Shown here one piece after another: positions 17,102-26,027 of a stretch of DNA of 64,000 nucleotides (position 1 is its first letter; every line of letters starts with the position of its first letter). Source of the stretch: Tabrizicola_A sp044377735 (GTDB taxonomy: Bacteria; Pseudomonadota; Alphaproteobacteria; Rhodobacterales; Rhodobacteraceae); the NCBI GenBank assembly GCA_044377735.1, contig JBILYK010000004.1:36776-100775 (forward strand). The letters are read 5' to 3'. Below the pieces are notes generated by a model. It ran no database searches. It was given only the letters and a program-made list of their open reading frames with translations, and was not told where the DNA came from. The position numbers were made by a program, and so were the translations under genes.

Positions 17102-18798
17102 AACTGAAAACCGCCCTTTTGGGCGCCGCCTGCGCTGTGGCCTTCGCGCCCGCCGCTTTTGCCGAACGTGGCGCCGATGGCAATGTCAACGTGCTGTATT
17201 GGCAGGCCCCCTCGACGTTGAACCCTTACCTGTCTTCGGGCACCAAGGACGTGGAAACTGCCTCGCTGATCCTGGAAGGTCTGGCTGGCTTTAACGAAAA
17301 GGGCGAAGTGGTCGCGCGTCTGGCTGACGGCGTGCCGACGGTGGAAAACGGCGGCGTGGCCGCTGACCTGACCTCGATTACTTGGAAACTGCAGCCCGGC
17401 CTTCTGTGGTCGGATGGCTCGCCCGTGACCTCGGCCGATGCCAAGTTCACCTGGGAATACTGCACCCATCCCGAAGGCGGCTGCGCCCAAGCGGCCCGTT
17501 ACGAAGGCGTCACCGCCATCGAAACCCCCGACGATCTGACCATCGTCATCAAGTTTTCGGCGCCAAAACCGAACCCCTACACTGCCTTTGTCGGCGGCAC
17601 CTCGCCCATCCTGCAGGCCGCACAATTCGCCAACTGCCTGGGCGCAGCGGCCTCGACCTGCACCGAACAGAACTTTGGCCCAATCGGGACTGGTCCCTTT
17701 GTTGTGACCGAGTTCAAGACCAACGACACCGTGTCCTTGGCCGCGAACGCCAACTACCGTGACCCGGCCAAGCCCGCCTTCGCCACCATGACCGTCAAGG
17801 GCGGCGGCGACGCCGAAGCCGCAGCACGGGCCGTGATGGAAACCGGCGAGTTTGACTATGCCTGGAACACCCAGATCAACCCCGAACTGCAGGCGGCCAT
17901 GGCCGGCGGCGGCAAGGGCGTGTTCCAAAACGGCTTTGGCACCTTGGTCGAGCGGATCGAGATGAACATGACCGATCCTTCGGCTGACCTGCCCGAAGGT
18001 GAGCGTTCGACCACCAAGCATCCGCACCCGATCCTGAGCGATATCAAGGTGCGCACCGCGCTGTCCAAGGCGATTGACCGTCAGATCCTTGTCGATGTCG
18101 GCTATGGCTCGGCAGGCCGCCCGACCTGCAACCTGGTGCCCGCACCCGAGATGTTCGCCTCGGACAACACCGGCTGCTTGACCCAGGACATGGACGGTGC
18201 CAAGGCGCTTTTGGATGAGGCTGGCTGGGTTGTGGGTGCTGACGGCATCCGCGAGAAAGACGGCAAGAAGCTGAAGCTCTTGTACCAAACCTCGACCAAC
18301 CCTGTCCGTCAGGACTTCCAGGCGCTGATCAAGGGCTGGTGGAACGAGATCGGCGTGGAAGTTGAGTTGAAGAACATCGACGCTTCGGTCTTCTTCGGCG
18401 GGGATGCCGGTTCGCCCGACACCTTCCAGAAATTCTATTCCGACGTCGAAATGTATGCCAACAACTTCGACGGCACCGACCCCGAGCCCTATCTGGCGCA
18501 GTACATGTGCGACAAGATCCCGGGCCCGGACAACCAGTGGCAGGGCGAAAACATCAACCGTTTCTGTGACCCGGCTTATGACGAACTGGTCAAGGAAATG
18601 TCGGCCACCGCCGAGATGGGCAAGCGCTCCGAACTGGCCAAGAAGATGAACGACATGCTGACCAAAGACAGCATGGTTGTCGTGCCCTTGGTTGACCGTG
18701 GCCGTCTGTCGGCCGTGTCGACCACCCTTGGCGGCGTGGTTCTGAACACTTGGGATACTGAACTGTGGAACGCCCAGGACTGGTTCCGCATCAAGTGA
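17098..18798 (+). CDS. Peptide ABC transporter periplasmic substrate-binding protein (SBP family 5)
   Basis: A 566-residue periplasmic solute-binding protein of family 5 (DppA/OppA type). A Sec signal peptide covers residues 1-22 (MKLKTALLG...AAFA, cut before ERGADG), and the mature N-terminus LYWQAPSTLNPYL is typical of the family. The ribosome binding site AAGGAGAG is strong. A strong hairpin terminator directly follows, before the permease genes, which would allow the binding protein to be made in excess over the membrane components. The mature protein has several cysteines (for example in CTHPEGGC and CLGAAASTC) that could form periplasmic disulfides. Ligand unknown; neighbouring deacylases suggest peptides or N-acyl amino acids. 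Confidence 0.93.
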   Translation: MKLKTALLGAACAVAFAPAAFAERGADGNVNVLYWQAPSTLNPYLSSGTKDVETASLILEGLAGFNEKGEVVARLADGVPTVENGGVAADLTSITWKLQPGLLWSDGSPVTSADAKFTWEYCTHPEGGCAQAARYEGVTAIETPDDLTIVIKFSAPKPNPYTAFVGGTSPILQAAQFANCLGAAASTCTEQNFGPIGTGPFVVTEFKTNDTVSLAANANYRDPAKPAFATMTVKGGGDAEAAARAVMETGEFDYAWNTQINPELQAAMAGGGKGVFQNGFGTLVERIEMNMTDPSADLPEGERSTTKHPHPILSDIKVRTALSKAIDRQILVDVGYGSAGRPTCNLVPAPEMFASDNTGCLTQDMDGAKALLDEAGWVVGADGIREKDGKKLKLLYQTSTNPVRQDFQALIKGWWNEIGVEVELKNIDASVFFGGDAGSPDTFQKFYSDVEMYANNFDGTDPEPYLAQYMCDKIPGPDNQWQGENINRFCDPAYDELVKEMSATAEMGKRSELAKKMNDMLTKDSMVVVPLVDRGRLSAVSTTLGGVVLNTWDTELWNAQDWFRIK

Positions 18799-18813
18799 TC
18801 TGACGATCATCGG

Positions 18814-18845
18814 GGGGCGGGCCCGCATCGGCCCGCCCCTTTTTC
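18814..18845 (+). terminator. Hairpin terminator or attenuator within the peptide ABC operon
   Basis: GGGGCGGGCC (18814-18823) pairs with GGCCCGCCCC (18830-18839), followed by TTTTTT. It lies between the binding-protein gene and the first permease gene. Partial read-through would fit the usual excess of binding protein over permease. Confidence 0.85.
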
Positions 18846-18885
18846 ACCCCTTCGTAAAGACTGCTGACCAAAGGCGCACCGCCCC

Positions 18886-19893
18886 ATGCTCACTTACACG
18901 CTGAGACGGCTTTTGCTGGCGATCCCGACGCTTTTGCTGATCAGTCTTGTCATTTTTCTTCTGGTCGATCTGGCGCCGGGCAGCCCAGCGTCAGAGATTC
19001 CGCTGACCGTTCCGCCCGAAGTGCGCGAAAAGATCCTTGAATCCTTAGGCGTCAACCAGCCGATCTATGTGCGCTATCTTCTTTGGTTGAAACAGTTCTT
19101 CTGGGTCGAACCCTTGAACGGTATCGATGCCCTCTTTGGCACGACCTATGCCGAAGGCATGCAGCGCATCATCAGCTATCAAACCCGCAGCCCGGTGTTC
19201 CCGCTGATCGCCCAGCGTCTGCCGCAAACCCTGACGGTGATCGGCACCGCCTATCTGCTGGGGGTGCTGATCGCGCTGCCGATCGGCATCTATTCGGCCT
19301 ACAAACAATATTCGCTCTTTGACCAATTCGGCACCATGTTCGCCATGATCGGCTTTTCGGTCCCGACCTTCTTTACCGGCACGGTGTTCATCATCATCTT
19401 TGGCGTTTGGTTGGGCTGGTTCCCGACCAAGTACGACACCACGCTGGAAGTGACGGACTGGGAGAGCTTTGTGAAACAACTGCGCCAAATGGCCATGCCC
19501 GTCATGGTGCTGGGTCTGGCCAATGCGGCCGCCATCAGCCGCTATATGCGGTCATCCATGCTGGACAACATGAAGCAAGATTACGTCCGCACCGCCCGCG
19601 CCAAGGGCATGCCAGAGCGCACCGTTGTCTTGAAGCATGTGCTGCGCAACTCGATGATCCCGGTCGTCACCATCATCGCCCTTGGCATCCCGTCGATCTT
19701 TGGTGGCGCGATCATCACCGAAAACCTTTTTGGCGTGAACGGTATCGGGGCCGCCTTGATCGGGGCCATCCGCGGCAATGACCTGCCGATGGTGCAGACA
19801 CTGACCTTTATCTTCGCGATCCTGATCGTGACCTTCAACCTGATTGCCGATGTGCTTTACGGCCTTCTCGACCCGAGGATCCGCTATGACTGA
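18886..19893 (+). CDS. Peptide ABC transporter permease (DppB/OppB type)
   Basis: A 335-residue inner-membrane permease, with an N-terminal helix (LLLAIPTLLLISLVIFLLV) that ends in LAPGSP, the hallmark of DppB/OppB proteins, and further helices in the region 110-330. The cytoplasmic EAA loop, which docks on the ATPases, is visible as YVRTARAKGMPERTVVLKHV. It lies 87 bases after the binding-protein stop, beyond the terminator hairpin, and its stop overlaps the next permease start by 8 bases. Confidence 0.93.
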   Translation: MLTYTLRRLLLAIPTLLLISLVIFLLVDLAPGSPASEIPLTVPPEVREKILESLGVNQPIYVRYLLWLKQFFWVEPLNGIDALFGTTYAEGMQRIISYQTRSPVFPLIAQRLPQTLTVIGTAYLLGVLIALPIGIYSAYKQYSLFDQFGTMFAMIGFSVPTFFTGTVFIIIFGVWLGWFPTKYDTTLEVTDWESFVKQLRQMAMPVMVLGLANAAAISRYMRSSMLDNMKQDYVRTARAKGMPERTVVLKHVLRNSMIPVVTIIALGIPSIFGGAIITENLFGVNGIGAALIGAIRGNDLPMVQTLTFIFAILIVTFNLIADVLYGLLDPRIRYD

Positions 19894-20794
19894 TACCTCT
19901 GCCTTCGACAAACCCGAAAGCCAGTCGTCCGCCATCTGGCGGCAGTTCCGCCAGCACAAGGGCGCGGTCTTTGGCCTGTGCGTCTTGGGCTTTCTGGTGG
20001 TGTTTGTGCTGATCGGCCCCTTGGTTTGGCAAGCGCCCGAATTGACCACCACCCAACAGATCCTGAACAAGAACAAGCCGCCAAGCTGGGCGCATCCGAT
20101 GGGCACCGACCAGATTGGCCGCGACATCCTTGAACGAATGATGCAGGCTGGACGAGTGTCCTTGGCCGTGGGCTTTGCCGCCATGCTGATCGCGATCTTT
20201 GTGGGCACCTTCATTGGGGTTCTGGCTGGCTATTTCAAGCGGCTAGATGGACCCTTGATGCGGCTGACCGATATGTTCCTCGCCCTGCCGCTGATCCCGC
20301 TTCTCTTGGTCATGGTGATGCTGTTTCGCGACAAGATTGCAGGCATTGTCGGGCCAGAGATGGGCGCGTTCGTCTTGATCGTCTTTGCGATTGGCGTGAC
20401 AAGTTGGATGCACGCCGCCCGCATCGTGCGCGGTGAAGTGCTGGCGCTGAAAGAGCGCGAATATGTGCTGGCCGCCCGGTCGATCGGTGCCCCGCCGCGC
20501 CGGATCATCCTGCGCCATATCCTGCCCAATGTGATCTCGCCCGTCATGGTGGCTGCGACCTTGGGCATTGCCGAGGCCATCATCACCGAATCAGTGCTGT
20601 CCTTCCTTGGCCTTGGCTTTCCGCCCGATTTCCCGACTTGGGGGCGACTGTTGCATGACGGGCTGTCCTATATGCAGCTTTATCCTGAGCGGGTGATCTG
20701 GCCGGGATTGGCGATTTCGCTGACTGTGCTCAGCGTCAACTACATTGGCGATGGCTTGCGCGACGCGCTGGATCCGAAAGCGCGCGGACGCTAA
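19886..20794 (+). CDS. Peptide ABC transporter permease (DppC/OppC type)
   Basis: A 302-residue second permease, with an N-terminal cytoplasmic stretch, the first helix at about residues 30-55 and the conserved HPMGTDQIGRDIL motif in the periplasmic segment, typical of DppC/OppC. The EAA loop is YVLAARSIGAPPRRIILRHI. The start at 19886 (ATGACTGAT) overlaps the upstream stop; an in-frame ATG at 19844 is inside the preceding gene and is not needed. It completes the five-gene importer and converges on the DUF3422 gene. Confidence 0.93.
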   Translation: MTDTSAFDKPESQSSAIWRQFRQHKGAVFGLCVLGFLVVFVLIGPLVWQAPELTTTQQILNKNKPPSWAHPMGTDQIGRDILERMMQAGRVSLAVGFAAMLIAIFVGTFIGVLAGYFKRLDGPLMRLTDMFLALPLIPLLLVMVMLFRDKIAGIVGPEMGAFVLIVFAIGVTSWMHAARIVRGEVLALKEREYVLAARSIGAPPRRIILRHILPNVISPVMVAATLGIAEAIITESVLSFLGLGFPPDFPTWGRLLHDGLSYMQLYPERVIWPGLAISLTVLSVNYIGDGLRDALDPKARGR

Positions 20795-20826
20795 GCCCGC
20801 GCGCCAAGGCATTACAACAATGCGCC

Positions 20827-22128
20827 TTACTGCATCGCCTTGCGAATACGGCGCACCATGAACCACACTGCCCCCACCACCGGCAAGACGAGTGCCGCCG
20901 TTAGGGCCTCTTTAGTCATGCCCAACACATCACCCAATGGGGCCGCAAGATAGGCCGCCAGCGACACAGCGTAATAGCTGATTGCCACCACTGACAGCCC
21001 TTCCACCGTGTGCTGCAGCCGCAGCGCCAGATCGGCGCGGCGGTCCATGCTTTCCAAAAGCTTCTGGTTCTGGGCTGAACGCTCCACATCGACCCGCGTG
21101 CGCAACAACTCCGCCGCGCGTTCGGCCCGCTCGGCCATTTCCTTCAGCCGCTTTTCGGCCGATTTCACCGTACGCATCGCCGGATCATAGCGGCGCATCA
21201 TGAACTCGCCAAAAGTCTGCCGCCCCGCCACCCGCTCTTCGCGCAGGATCTGCACGCGTTGATTGAGAATCGCCTCATAGGCCGCCGTTGCCCCAAAGCG
21301 GAACGAGAACTTGACGGCAAGGCTCTCCAATTCCGCAGAGATGGCCAACAAGTTGTGCAATGCCGCATCCGGCGACGGCTCGGTCTCATCCAAGGCCCCC
21401 ACCAGTGCTGCAAGCCGCGGGTCCAGTGTATTGAGCTGCGCCGTCAACTGGCGCGAGCGCATCAGCCCCAGCATCGACATGGCGCGGTAGGTTTCAATCT
21501 CGCACAGCCGCTGCACGATGCGACCCACCCGCCGCCCCCCGGTGCCCGGCTGCACAAACACGGCAAAACGCATGTGGCCTGCCGGATCAATGCGAAAATC
21601 CCCAGCAATGACCGCCGCGCCGTCCACCACACGGGCCACGGCAAGGCTTTCGGCCACAAACCAGTCATCCAGCCGGGCGACAAGCTCGCCCTCACCTTCA
21701 GGCAGCGTTTCAACGCGGATCAAGACCGAGGTCAACCGCTTGCCCGGCGCGGACGCGACCCACTCGGCTGGGAACACCTCGGCCTCAATCGGATCAAAGG
21801 CGCGCGCTGACAGGCCGGGGGTAAATGCCGAATAGGTCACAAATTCGGTATGGCTTTCCCATTTCAACTCAGACCGACCAATAGGCCCTGCACAATGCGT
21901 GGCCTCTGGCTGCGGATGCGGCGCACCGTTGCGATCCAAAAGTGCCAGAAGGTGCGCCCGATCTAGCGCGCGATCACGGTTAGCGGCCTCAACCGGTTCC
22001 TTGATGGCGATATAGGCGGCCATGCACGGCGCTTCCAGCACGGGGAAGGGCCGCGCGTGCAGCTCGTTCACCATGGCATAGCGCTGGGGATGGTCGGGAA
22101 GGTTTGGCAAGGCGGGCATGGGGGTCAT
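20827..22128 (-). CDS. DUF3422 family protein
   Basis: A 433-residue protein matching the DUF3422 family, common in alpha- and betaproteobacteria, with no assigned function. The N-terminal HPQRYAMVNELHARPF block is the family hallmark. The middle is soluble and ends in a long charged region, probably coiled coil (about 300-370, with KSAEKRLKEMAERAERAAEL). Two hydrophobic helices near the C-terminus (about 375-425) should anchor it in the inner membrane. It is monocistronic, convergent with the peptide ABC operon and separated from pntB by a terminator. Confidence 0.88.
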   Translation of the reverse strand: MTPMPALPNLPDHPQRYAMVNELHARPFPVLEAPCMAAYIAIKEPVEAANRDRALDRAHLLALLDRNGAPHPQPEATHCAGPIGRSELKWESHTEFVTYSAFTPGLSARAFDPIEAEVFPAEWVASAPGKRLTSVLIRVETLPEGEGELVARLDDWFVAESLAVARVVDGAAVIAGDFRIDPAGHMRFAVFVQPGTGGRRVGRIVQRLCEIETYRAMSMLGLMRSRQLTAQLNTLDPRLAALVGALDETEPSPDAALHNLLAISAELESLAVKFSFRFGATAAYEAILNQRVQILREERVAGRQTFGEFMMRRYDPAMRTVKSAEKRLKEMAERAERAAELLRTRVDVERSAQNQKLLESMDRRADLALRLQHTVEGLSVVAISYYAVSLAAYLAAPLGDVLGMTKEALTAALVLPVVGAVWFMVRRIRKAMQ

Positions 22129-22229
22129 CCGGATATGGTAAGCCCTTGATTGCCCAAGCCCCCACCCCTCGCGCCATGCAAAAACGCAGCATACCGGCGT
22201 ATGCCCCCCACCTGTTGCCGAAATGCAAA

Positions 22230-22252
22230 GGCCCCGGGGGTTTCCCGGGGCC
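22230..22252 (-). terminator. Terminator downstream of pntB
   Basis: GGCCCCGGG and CCCGGGGCC form a perfect 9-bp stem with a 5-base loop. On the minus strand it is followed by TTTGCATTT and lies about 27 bases after the pntB stop. Confidence 0.75.
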
Positions 22253-22278
22253 AGATGCCGGATTTTGGTGCCACGCGC

Positions 22279-23724
22279 TTAATCGATCAGCGGCAGCAAA
22301 GCGTCGAGCGATTTCTTGGCATCGCCATAGAACATCCGGGTGTTTTCCTTGTAGAAGAGCGGATTCTCGATGCCCGAATACCCCGTGCCCTGCCCGCGCT
22401 TGGACACGAACACCTGCTTGGCCTTCCAGCACTCCAAGACTGGCATGCCGGCGATGGGGCTGTTGGGATCTTCCTGCGCCGCCGGGTTCACGATGTCGTT
22501 CGAGCCGATGACGATGGCGACATCGGTTGACGGGAAGTCGTCATTGATCTCGTCCATTTCCAGCACGATGTCATAAGGCACCTTCGCCTCCGCCAGAAGC
22601 ACGTTCATGTGGCCCGGCAAGCGGCCTGCCACCGGGTGAATGGCAAAGCGCACGGTCTTCCCCTTGGCCCGAAGCTTGCGCGTCAGTTCGGACACCGATT
22701 GCTGCGCCTGCGCCACCGCCATGCCGTAACCCGGAATGATGATGATGCTGTCCGCCTCATTCAGGGCCGCCGCCACACCGTCGGTATCAATGGCAATCTG
22801 CTCGCCAGTGACTTCCATCGCCGGGCCTGTGGTGCCGCCAAAACCGCCCAAGATCACCGAAATGAAGCTGCGGTTCATCGCTTTGCACATGATGTAGGAC
22901 AAGATCGCACCGGATGAGCCGACCAGCGCACCAACCACGATCAGAAGGTCATTCGACAGCGAAAACCCAATCGCCGCCGCCGCCCAGCCAGAATAGCTGT
23001 TCAGCATCGATACGACGACCGGCATGTCTGCCCCGCCAATGCCCATGATCAGGTGATAGCCGATAAAGAAGGCGGCAATCGTCATAGCGATCAGCGCCCA
23101 AGTGCCAGCCCCGTTGAAGTACATGACCATCAAGATCAGCGACAGCGCCGCGGCGCTTGCGTTCAGCACATGGCCGCCCGGAAGCTTGGTCGCCTTGCCG
23201 TCCACCTTACCCGCAAGCTTGCCATAGGCGATCACCGACCCGGTGAAGGTCACAGCACCAATGAACACGCCAAGGAAGGTTTCAATCTTCAAAATGGCGA
23301 TTTCAGCCGCCGACTTCTCGGCAATCTTTTGGGCAAAGCCCGACAAGGCTGCCAATGCATCGGAATCGCCCGTCGCTTGCAGCGCGGCAATACCAGCCAT
23401 CTCAATCTCGGTGTTATAGCCGATAAACACCGCCGCAAGACCTACAAGCGAGTGCATCGCTGCCACCAATTGCGGCATCTCCGTCATCTGCACGCGCTGC
23501 GCGACAACCCAGCCAATGGCACCCCCAACGGCGATCATCGCCAAGGAAATCAACCAGTTGCCATAGCCTGGCCCCATAAGCGTGGCCGCCACGGCCAAAG
23601 CCATGCCCGCAATGCCATACCAAACCGCGCGTTTGGCGCTTTCTTGTCCCGACAAGCCGCCCAGCGACTGAATCGACAAAACTGCCGCAACCACATAGGC
23701 CGCCGTGGTAAATCCGTATTCCAT
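22279..23724 (-). CDS. pntB: NAD(P) transhydrogenase subunit beta
   Basis: A 481-residue membrane subunit of the proton-translocating transhydrogenase, which uses the proton gradient to reduce NADP+ with NADH. About nine hydrophobic helices fill residues 1-290, including the QLVAAMHSLVGLAAVFIGY segment. The C-terminal domain binds NADP(H) and contains IIPGYGMAVAQAQ and FAIHPVAGRLPGHMNVLLAE. The ATG at 23724 (MEYGFTTAAYV) matches the usual start; the open frame upstream is a pntA shadow. It follows pntA by 10 bases. Confidence 0.96.
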   Translation of the reverse strand: MEYGFTTAAYVVAAVLSIQSLGGLSGQESAKRAVWYGIAGMALAVAATLMGPGYGNWLISLAMIAVGGAIGWVVAQRVQMTEMPQLVAAMHSLVGLAAVFIGYNTEIEMAGIAALQATGDSDALAALSGFAQKIAEKSAAEIAILKIETFLGVFIGAVTFTGSVIAYGKLAGKVDGKATKLPGGHVLNASAAALSLILMVMYFNGAGTWALIAMTIAAFFIGYHLIMGIGGADMPVVVSMLNSYSGWAAAAIGFSLSNDLLIVVGALVGSSGAILSYIMCKAMNRSFISVILGGFGGTTGPAMEVTGEQIAIDTDGVAAALNEADSIIIIPGYGMAVAQAQQSVSELTRKLRAKGKTVRFAIHPVAGRLPGHMNVLLAEAKVPYDIVLEMDEINDDFPSTDVAIVIGSNDIVNPAAQEDPNSPIAGMPVLECWKAKQVFVSKRGQGTGYSGIENPLFYKENTRMFYGDAKKSLDALLPLID

Positions 23725-23734
23725 TTCGGCCCCC

Positions 23735-25312
23735 TTACGACTTTTGGAACATGGCGAGCATGCGCCGGGTGACCATGAAGCCCCCGAAAATGTTGATCCC
23801 CGCCATGAAGACCGACAATGCCGCAAGGATGACCACCAACCAGTTGCCCGACCCGATTTGCATCAGGGCACCCAGAATGATGATCGACGAAATCGCATTG
23901 GTCACCGCCATCAAGGGCGTGTGCAGCGAGTGGCTGACATTCCAGATCACCTGCACGCCGACGTAAACCGACAGCACAAAGACGATAAAGTGCGACATGA
24001 AGCTGGCCGGCGTGAAAAGGCCCGCCAGCAAGATCAATCCACCCCCGATCACCAGCATCCCAACCTGATTGCGCGTCTCAAGCTTGAAGGCCGCGGTTTC
24101 CTTGGCCCGGCGTTCTTCGGGCGTCAATTCCTTGACCTTTTCCTTGGGTTTTTGTGCCGCAATCGCCGCGATTTTCGGCGGCGGCGGCGGGAAGGTCACG
24201 GCCTTGTCCTTGGCCACCGTCGCGCCCCGGATCACGTCATCGTCCATATTGTGGAAGATAACGCCATCTTTCTTCGGGGTCAGGTCCGTCAGCATGTGGC
24301 GGATGTTGGTCGAGTAAAGCGTCGACGCCTGCGCCGCCATCCGGCTGGGGAAATCGGTGTAGCCGACAATGGTCACGCCATTCTCTGAGACGATCTTTTC
24401 ATCGGCAATCGTCAGATCACAGTTGCCACCGCGTTCCGCCGCAAGGTCGATGATGACCGAGCCCGGCTTCATCATCGCGACCATGTCCTTGGTCCACAGT
24501 TTCGGCGCGGGCCGACCGGGGATCAGCGCGGTGGTGATGACGATGTCCATCTCTGGCGCCAATTCGCGGAATTTGGCCAATTGCTTGGCGGCAAAGGCCG
24601 GGCTTGAGGGCGCGGCATAACCGCCTGTGGCCGCGCCATCAGGCAGCTCACTCGCATCAAACTCCAGATAGACGAACGATGCGCCCATCGATTCAATCTG
24701 TTCAGCCACTTCGGGGCGCACGTCAAATGCGTGTACAATGGCACCCAGCGACACGCTGGTGCCAATGGCGGCAAGCCCCGCAACACCCGCGCCGACGATC
24801 AGCACCTTGGCCGGCGGCACCTTGCCTGCCGCTGTCACCTGACCGGTGAAGAAGCGGCCAAAATTGTTGCCCGCCTCGATCACCGCGCGGTAGCCCGCGA
24901 TATTGGCCATCGACGACAGCGCGTCCATCTTCTGCGCACGGCTGATGCGCGGCACCATATCCATGGCGACCACTGTTGCGCCACGCTCGGCCACCAGCTT
25001 CAGCAGTGCCTCATTCTGCGCGGGCCAGAAAAAGGAAATCAACGTCTGGCCATCGCGCAGAAGCTTGGCCTCTTTTTCTTCAGGCCCCCGCACCTTGACC
25101 AGCACATCTGCAGCCTCGACCACGGCCTTGGCGTTCTTCAACACCTCAACCCCGGCGGCCGCATAAAGCGCGTCGGCAAACCCGGCCTTGGCGCCAGCAC
25201 CGGCCTCGATGCAGCAACTATGCCCCAGTTTGACAAGCTGCAGCGCCGAGTCCGGCGTCATCGCAACCCGGTTCTCGCCGTCAAAGATTTCCTTCAAAGC
25301 CCCTATTTTCAC
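23735..25312 (-). CDS. pntA: NAD(P) transhydrogenase subunit alpha (fused alpha1-alpha2)
   Basis: A 525-residue subunit that binds NAD(H) and contributes membrane helices. The N-terminal NAD-binding domain contains VLIVGAGVAGLAAIGTSVSL, and the family motif RAQKMDALSSMANIAGYRAV lies upstream of it. A proline-rich linker (TFPPPPPKIAA) leads to four C-terminal helices (about 425-520), so both alpha parts are in one polypeptide, unlike the split genes of Rhodospirillum. The start is GTG at 25312 (KIGALKEIF follows) with GGGGAAG upstream; the frame remains open to 25930, but that part overlaps the methyltransferase gene antisense-like in another frame and is not coding. Confidence 0.95.
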   Translation of the reverse strand: MKIGALKEIFDGENRVAMTPDSALQLVKLGHSCCIEAGAGAKAGFADALYAAAGVEVLKNAKAVVEAADVLVKVRGPEEKEAKLLRDGQTLISFFWPAQNEALLKLVAERGATVVAMDMVPRISRAQKMDALSSMANIAGYRAVIEAGNNFGRFFTGQVTAAGKVPPAKVLIVGAGVAGLAAIGTSVSLGAIVHAFDVRPEVAEQIESMGASFVYLEFDASELPDGAATGGYAAPSSPAFAAKQLAKFRELAPEMDIVITTALIPGRPAPKLWTKDMVAMMKPGSVIIDLAAERGGNCDLTIADEKIVSENGVTIVGYTDFPSRMAAQASTLYSTNIRHMLTDLTPKKDGVIFHNMDDDVIRGATVAKDKAVTFPPPPPKIAAIAAQKPKEKVKELTPEERRAKETAAFKLETRNQVGMLVIGGGLILLAGLFTPASFMSHFIVFVLSVYVGVQVIWNVSHSLHTPLMAVTNAISSIIILGALMQIGSGNWLVVILAALSVFMAGINIFGGFMVTRRMLAMFQKS

Positions 25313-25362
25313 TGAACTTCCCCCGTTTTCCAAAGGCGCAGCCGCCCCGGCTTTTTGTTTCG

Positions 25363-25854
25363 TCAGATCCAGCGCCTGACACGCGTAAACCATTCCGCCG
25401 CCCGGTCGCCAAAGGCTGCCGCAAGACGCTCTTCTTCGGGTTTGATGAACCGATTGGTGATCACCCAAACAAATCCCGCCAGCACAATTAGGCCGGTTAT
25501 CGAATTTGTCCAAAATGTCGCGGCAAAAAGGACAATCGTGTCGCCCAGATAGATCGGATTTCGCGACAGCGCGAAGACACCGTCGGTCACCAAAGTCTGC
25601 GGCACCCGATGCGGGATCACGGTCGTCCCATGCGCGCGCATCCGCAAGACCGCCATGCCCATCAGCCAGAGGCCAAGGATAAGACAGGCCAGCGCCAGAC
25701 CCGGCGCGAACGTGCCAAAGCCAAAGGGCAACGGAATCAAGGCCAGCAGCAAGATCGCCACCAACCCGCCCAGTGTCCACACCGGCGGCCAATCCAACCC
25801 TTTTGCCAAAAGTGCCTGCACCCTGGCCTCTCCCCCCGCATTCTGCGGATGCAT
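25363..25854 (-). CDS. Isoprenylcysteine carboxyl methyltransferase-like membrane protein
   Basis: A 163-residue membrane protein of the phospholipid-methyltransferase/ICMT-like family, with about four hydrophobic helices. The conserved SRNPIYLGDTIVLF motif and a C-terminal EEERLAAAFGDRAAEWFTRVRRWI block bind S-adenosylmethionine and mark the active site in family members. The bacterial substrate is unknown. It lies 50 bases upstream of pntA on the same strand, so they may be cotranscribed. The ATG at 25854 is preferred over a TTG at 25863. Confidence 0.8.
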   Translation of the reverse strand: MHPQNAGGEARVQALLAKGLDWPPVWTLGGLVAILLLALIPLPFGFGTFAPGLALACLILGLWLMGMAVLRMRAHGTTVIPHRVPQTLVTDGVFALSRNPIYLGDTIVLFAATFWTNSITGLIVLAGFVWVITNRFIKPEEERLAAAFGDRAAEWFTRVRRWI

Positions 25855-25941
25855 AATGCCCAAGGCCCCTGCACATGCAACCGCTTTCCAGCATTAAAGC
25901 GTCGCATTCTTCCAAGCCTCGCCCCGCCAAATCATCACAAG

Positions 25942-25981
25942 AATTTCAAGCTTGAAATTTTTTCGCACCATTCTCTTGAAT
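25942..25981 (+). promoter_or_regulatory. Perfect 18-bp palindrome overlapping a predicted kynU promoter
   Basis: AATTTCAAGCTTGAAATT at 25942-25959 is a perfect palindrome. It overlaps a candidate -35 (TTGAAA, 25952-25957), which is 18 bases from a candidate -10 (TTGAAT, 25976-25981). The kynU start lies about 46 bases further on. The layout suggests an operator for a tryptophan/kynurenine-responsive regulator; Lrp/AsnC-type KynR controls kyn genes in other bacteria, but no such gene is in this window. Confidence 0.5.
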
Positions 25982-26027
25982 GCCGGGAAGAAGGATGCGA
26001 CCCTTGCTTTAAATCCCGAGGACCACA

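Noticed and set aside
17023..18828. A 601-codon minus-strand open frame opposite the peptide-binding protein gene
   Set aside because: It is an antisense shadow produced by GC-rich third positions; the plus strand encodes a complete family 5 binding protein with signal peptide and ribosome binding site.
25313..25930. N-terminal extension of pntA to 731 codons
   Set aside because: The extension overlaps the methyltransferase gene in another frame and lacks any transhydrogenase similarity; GTG at 25312 has a strong ribosome binding site and gives the family N-terminus.
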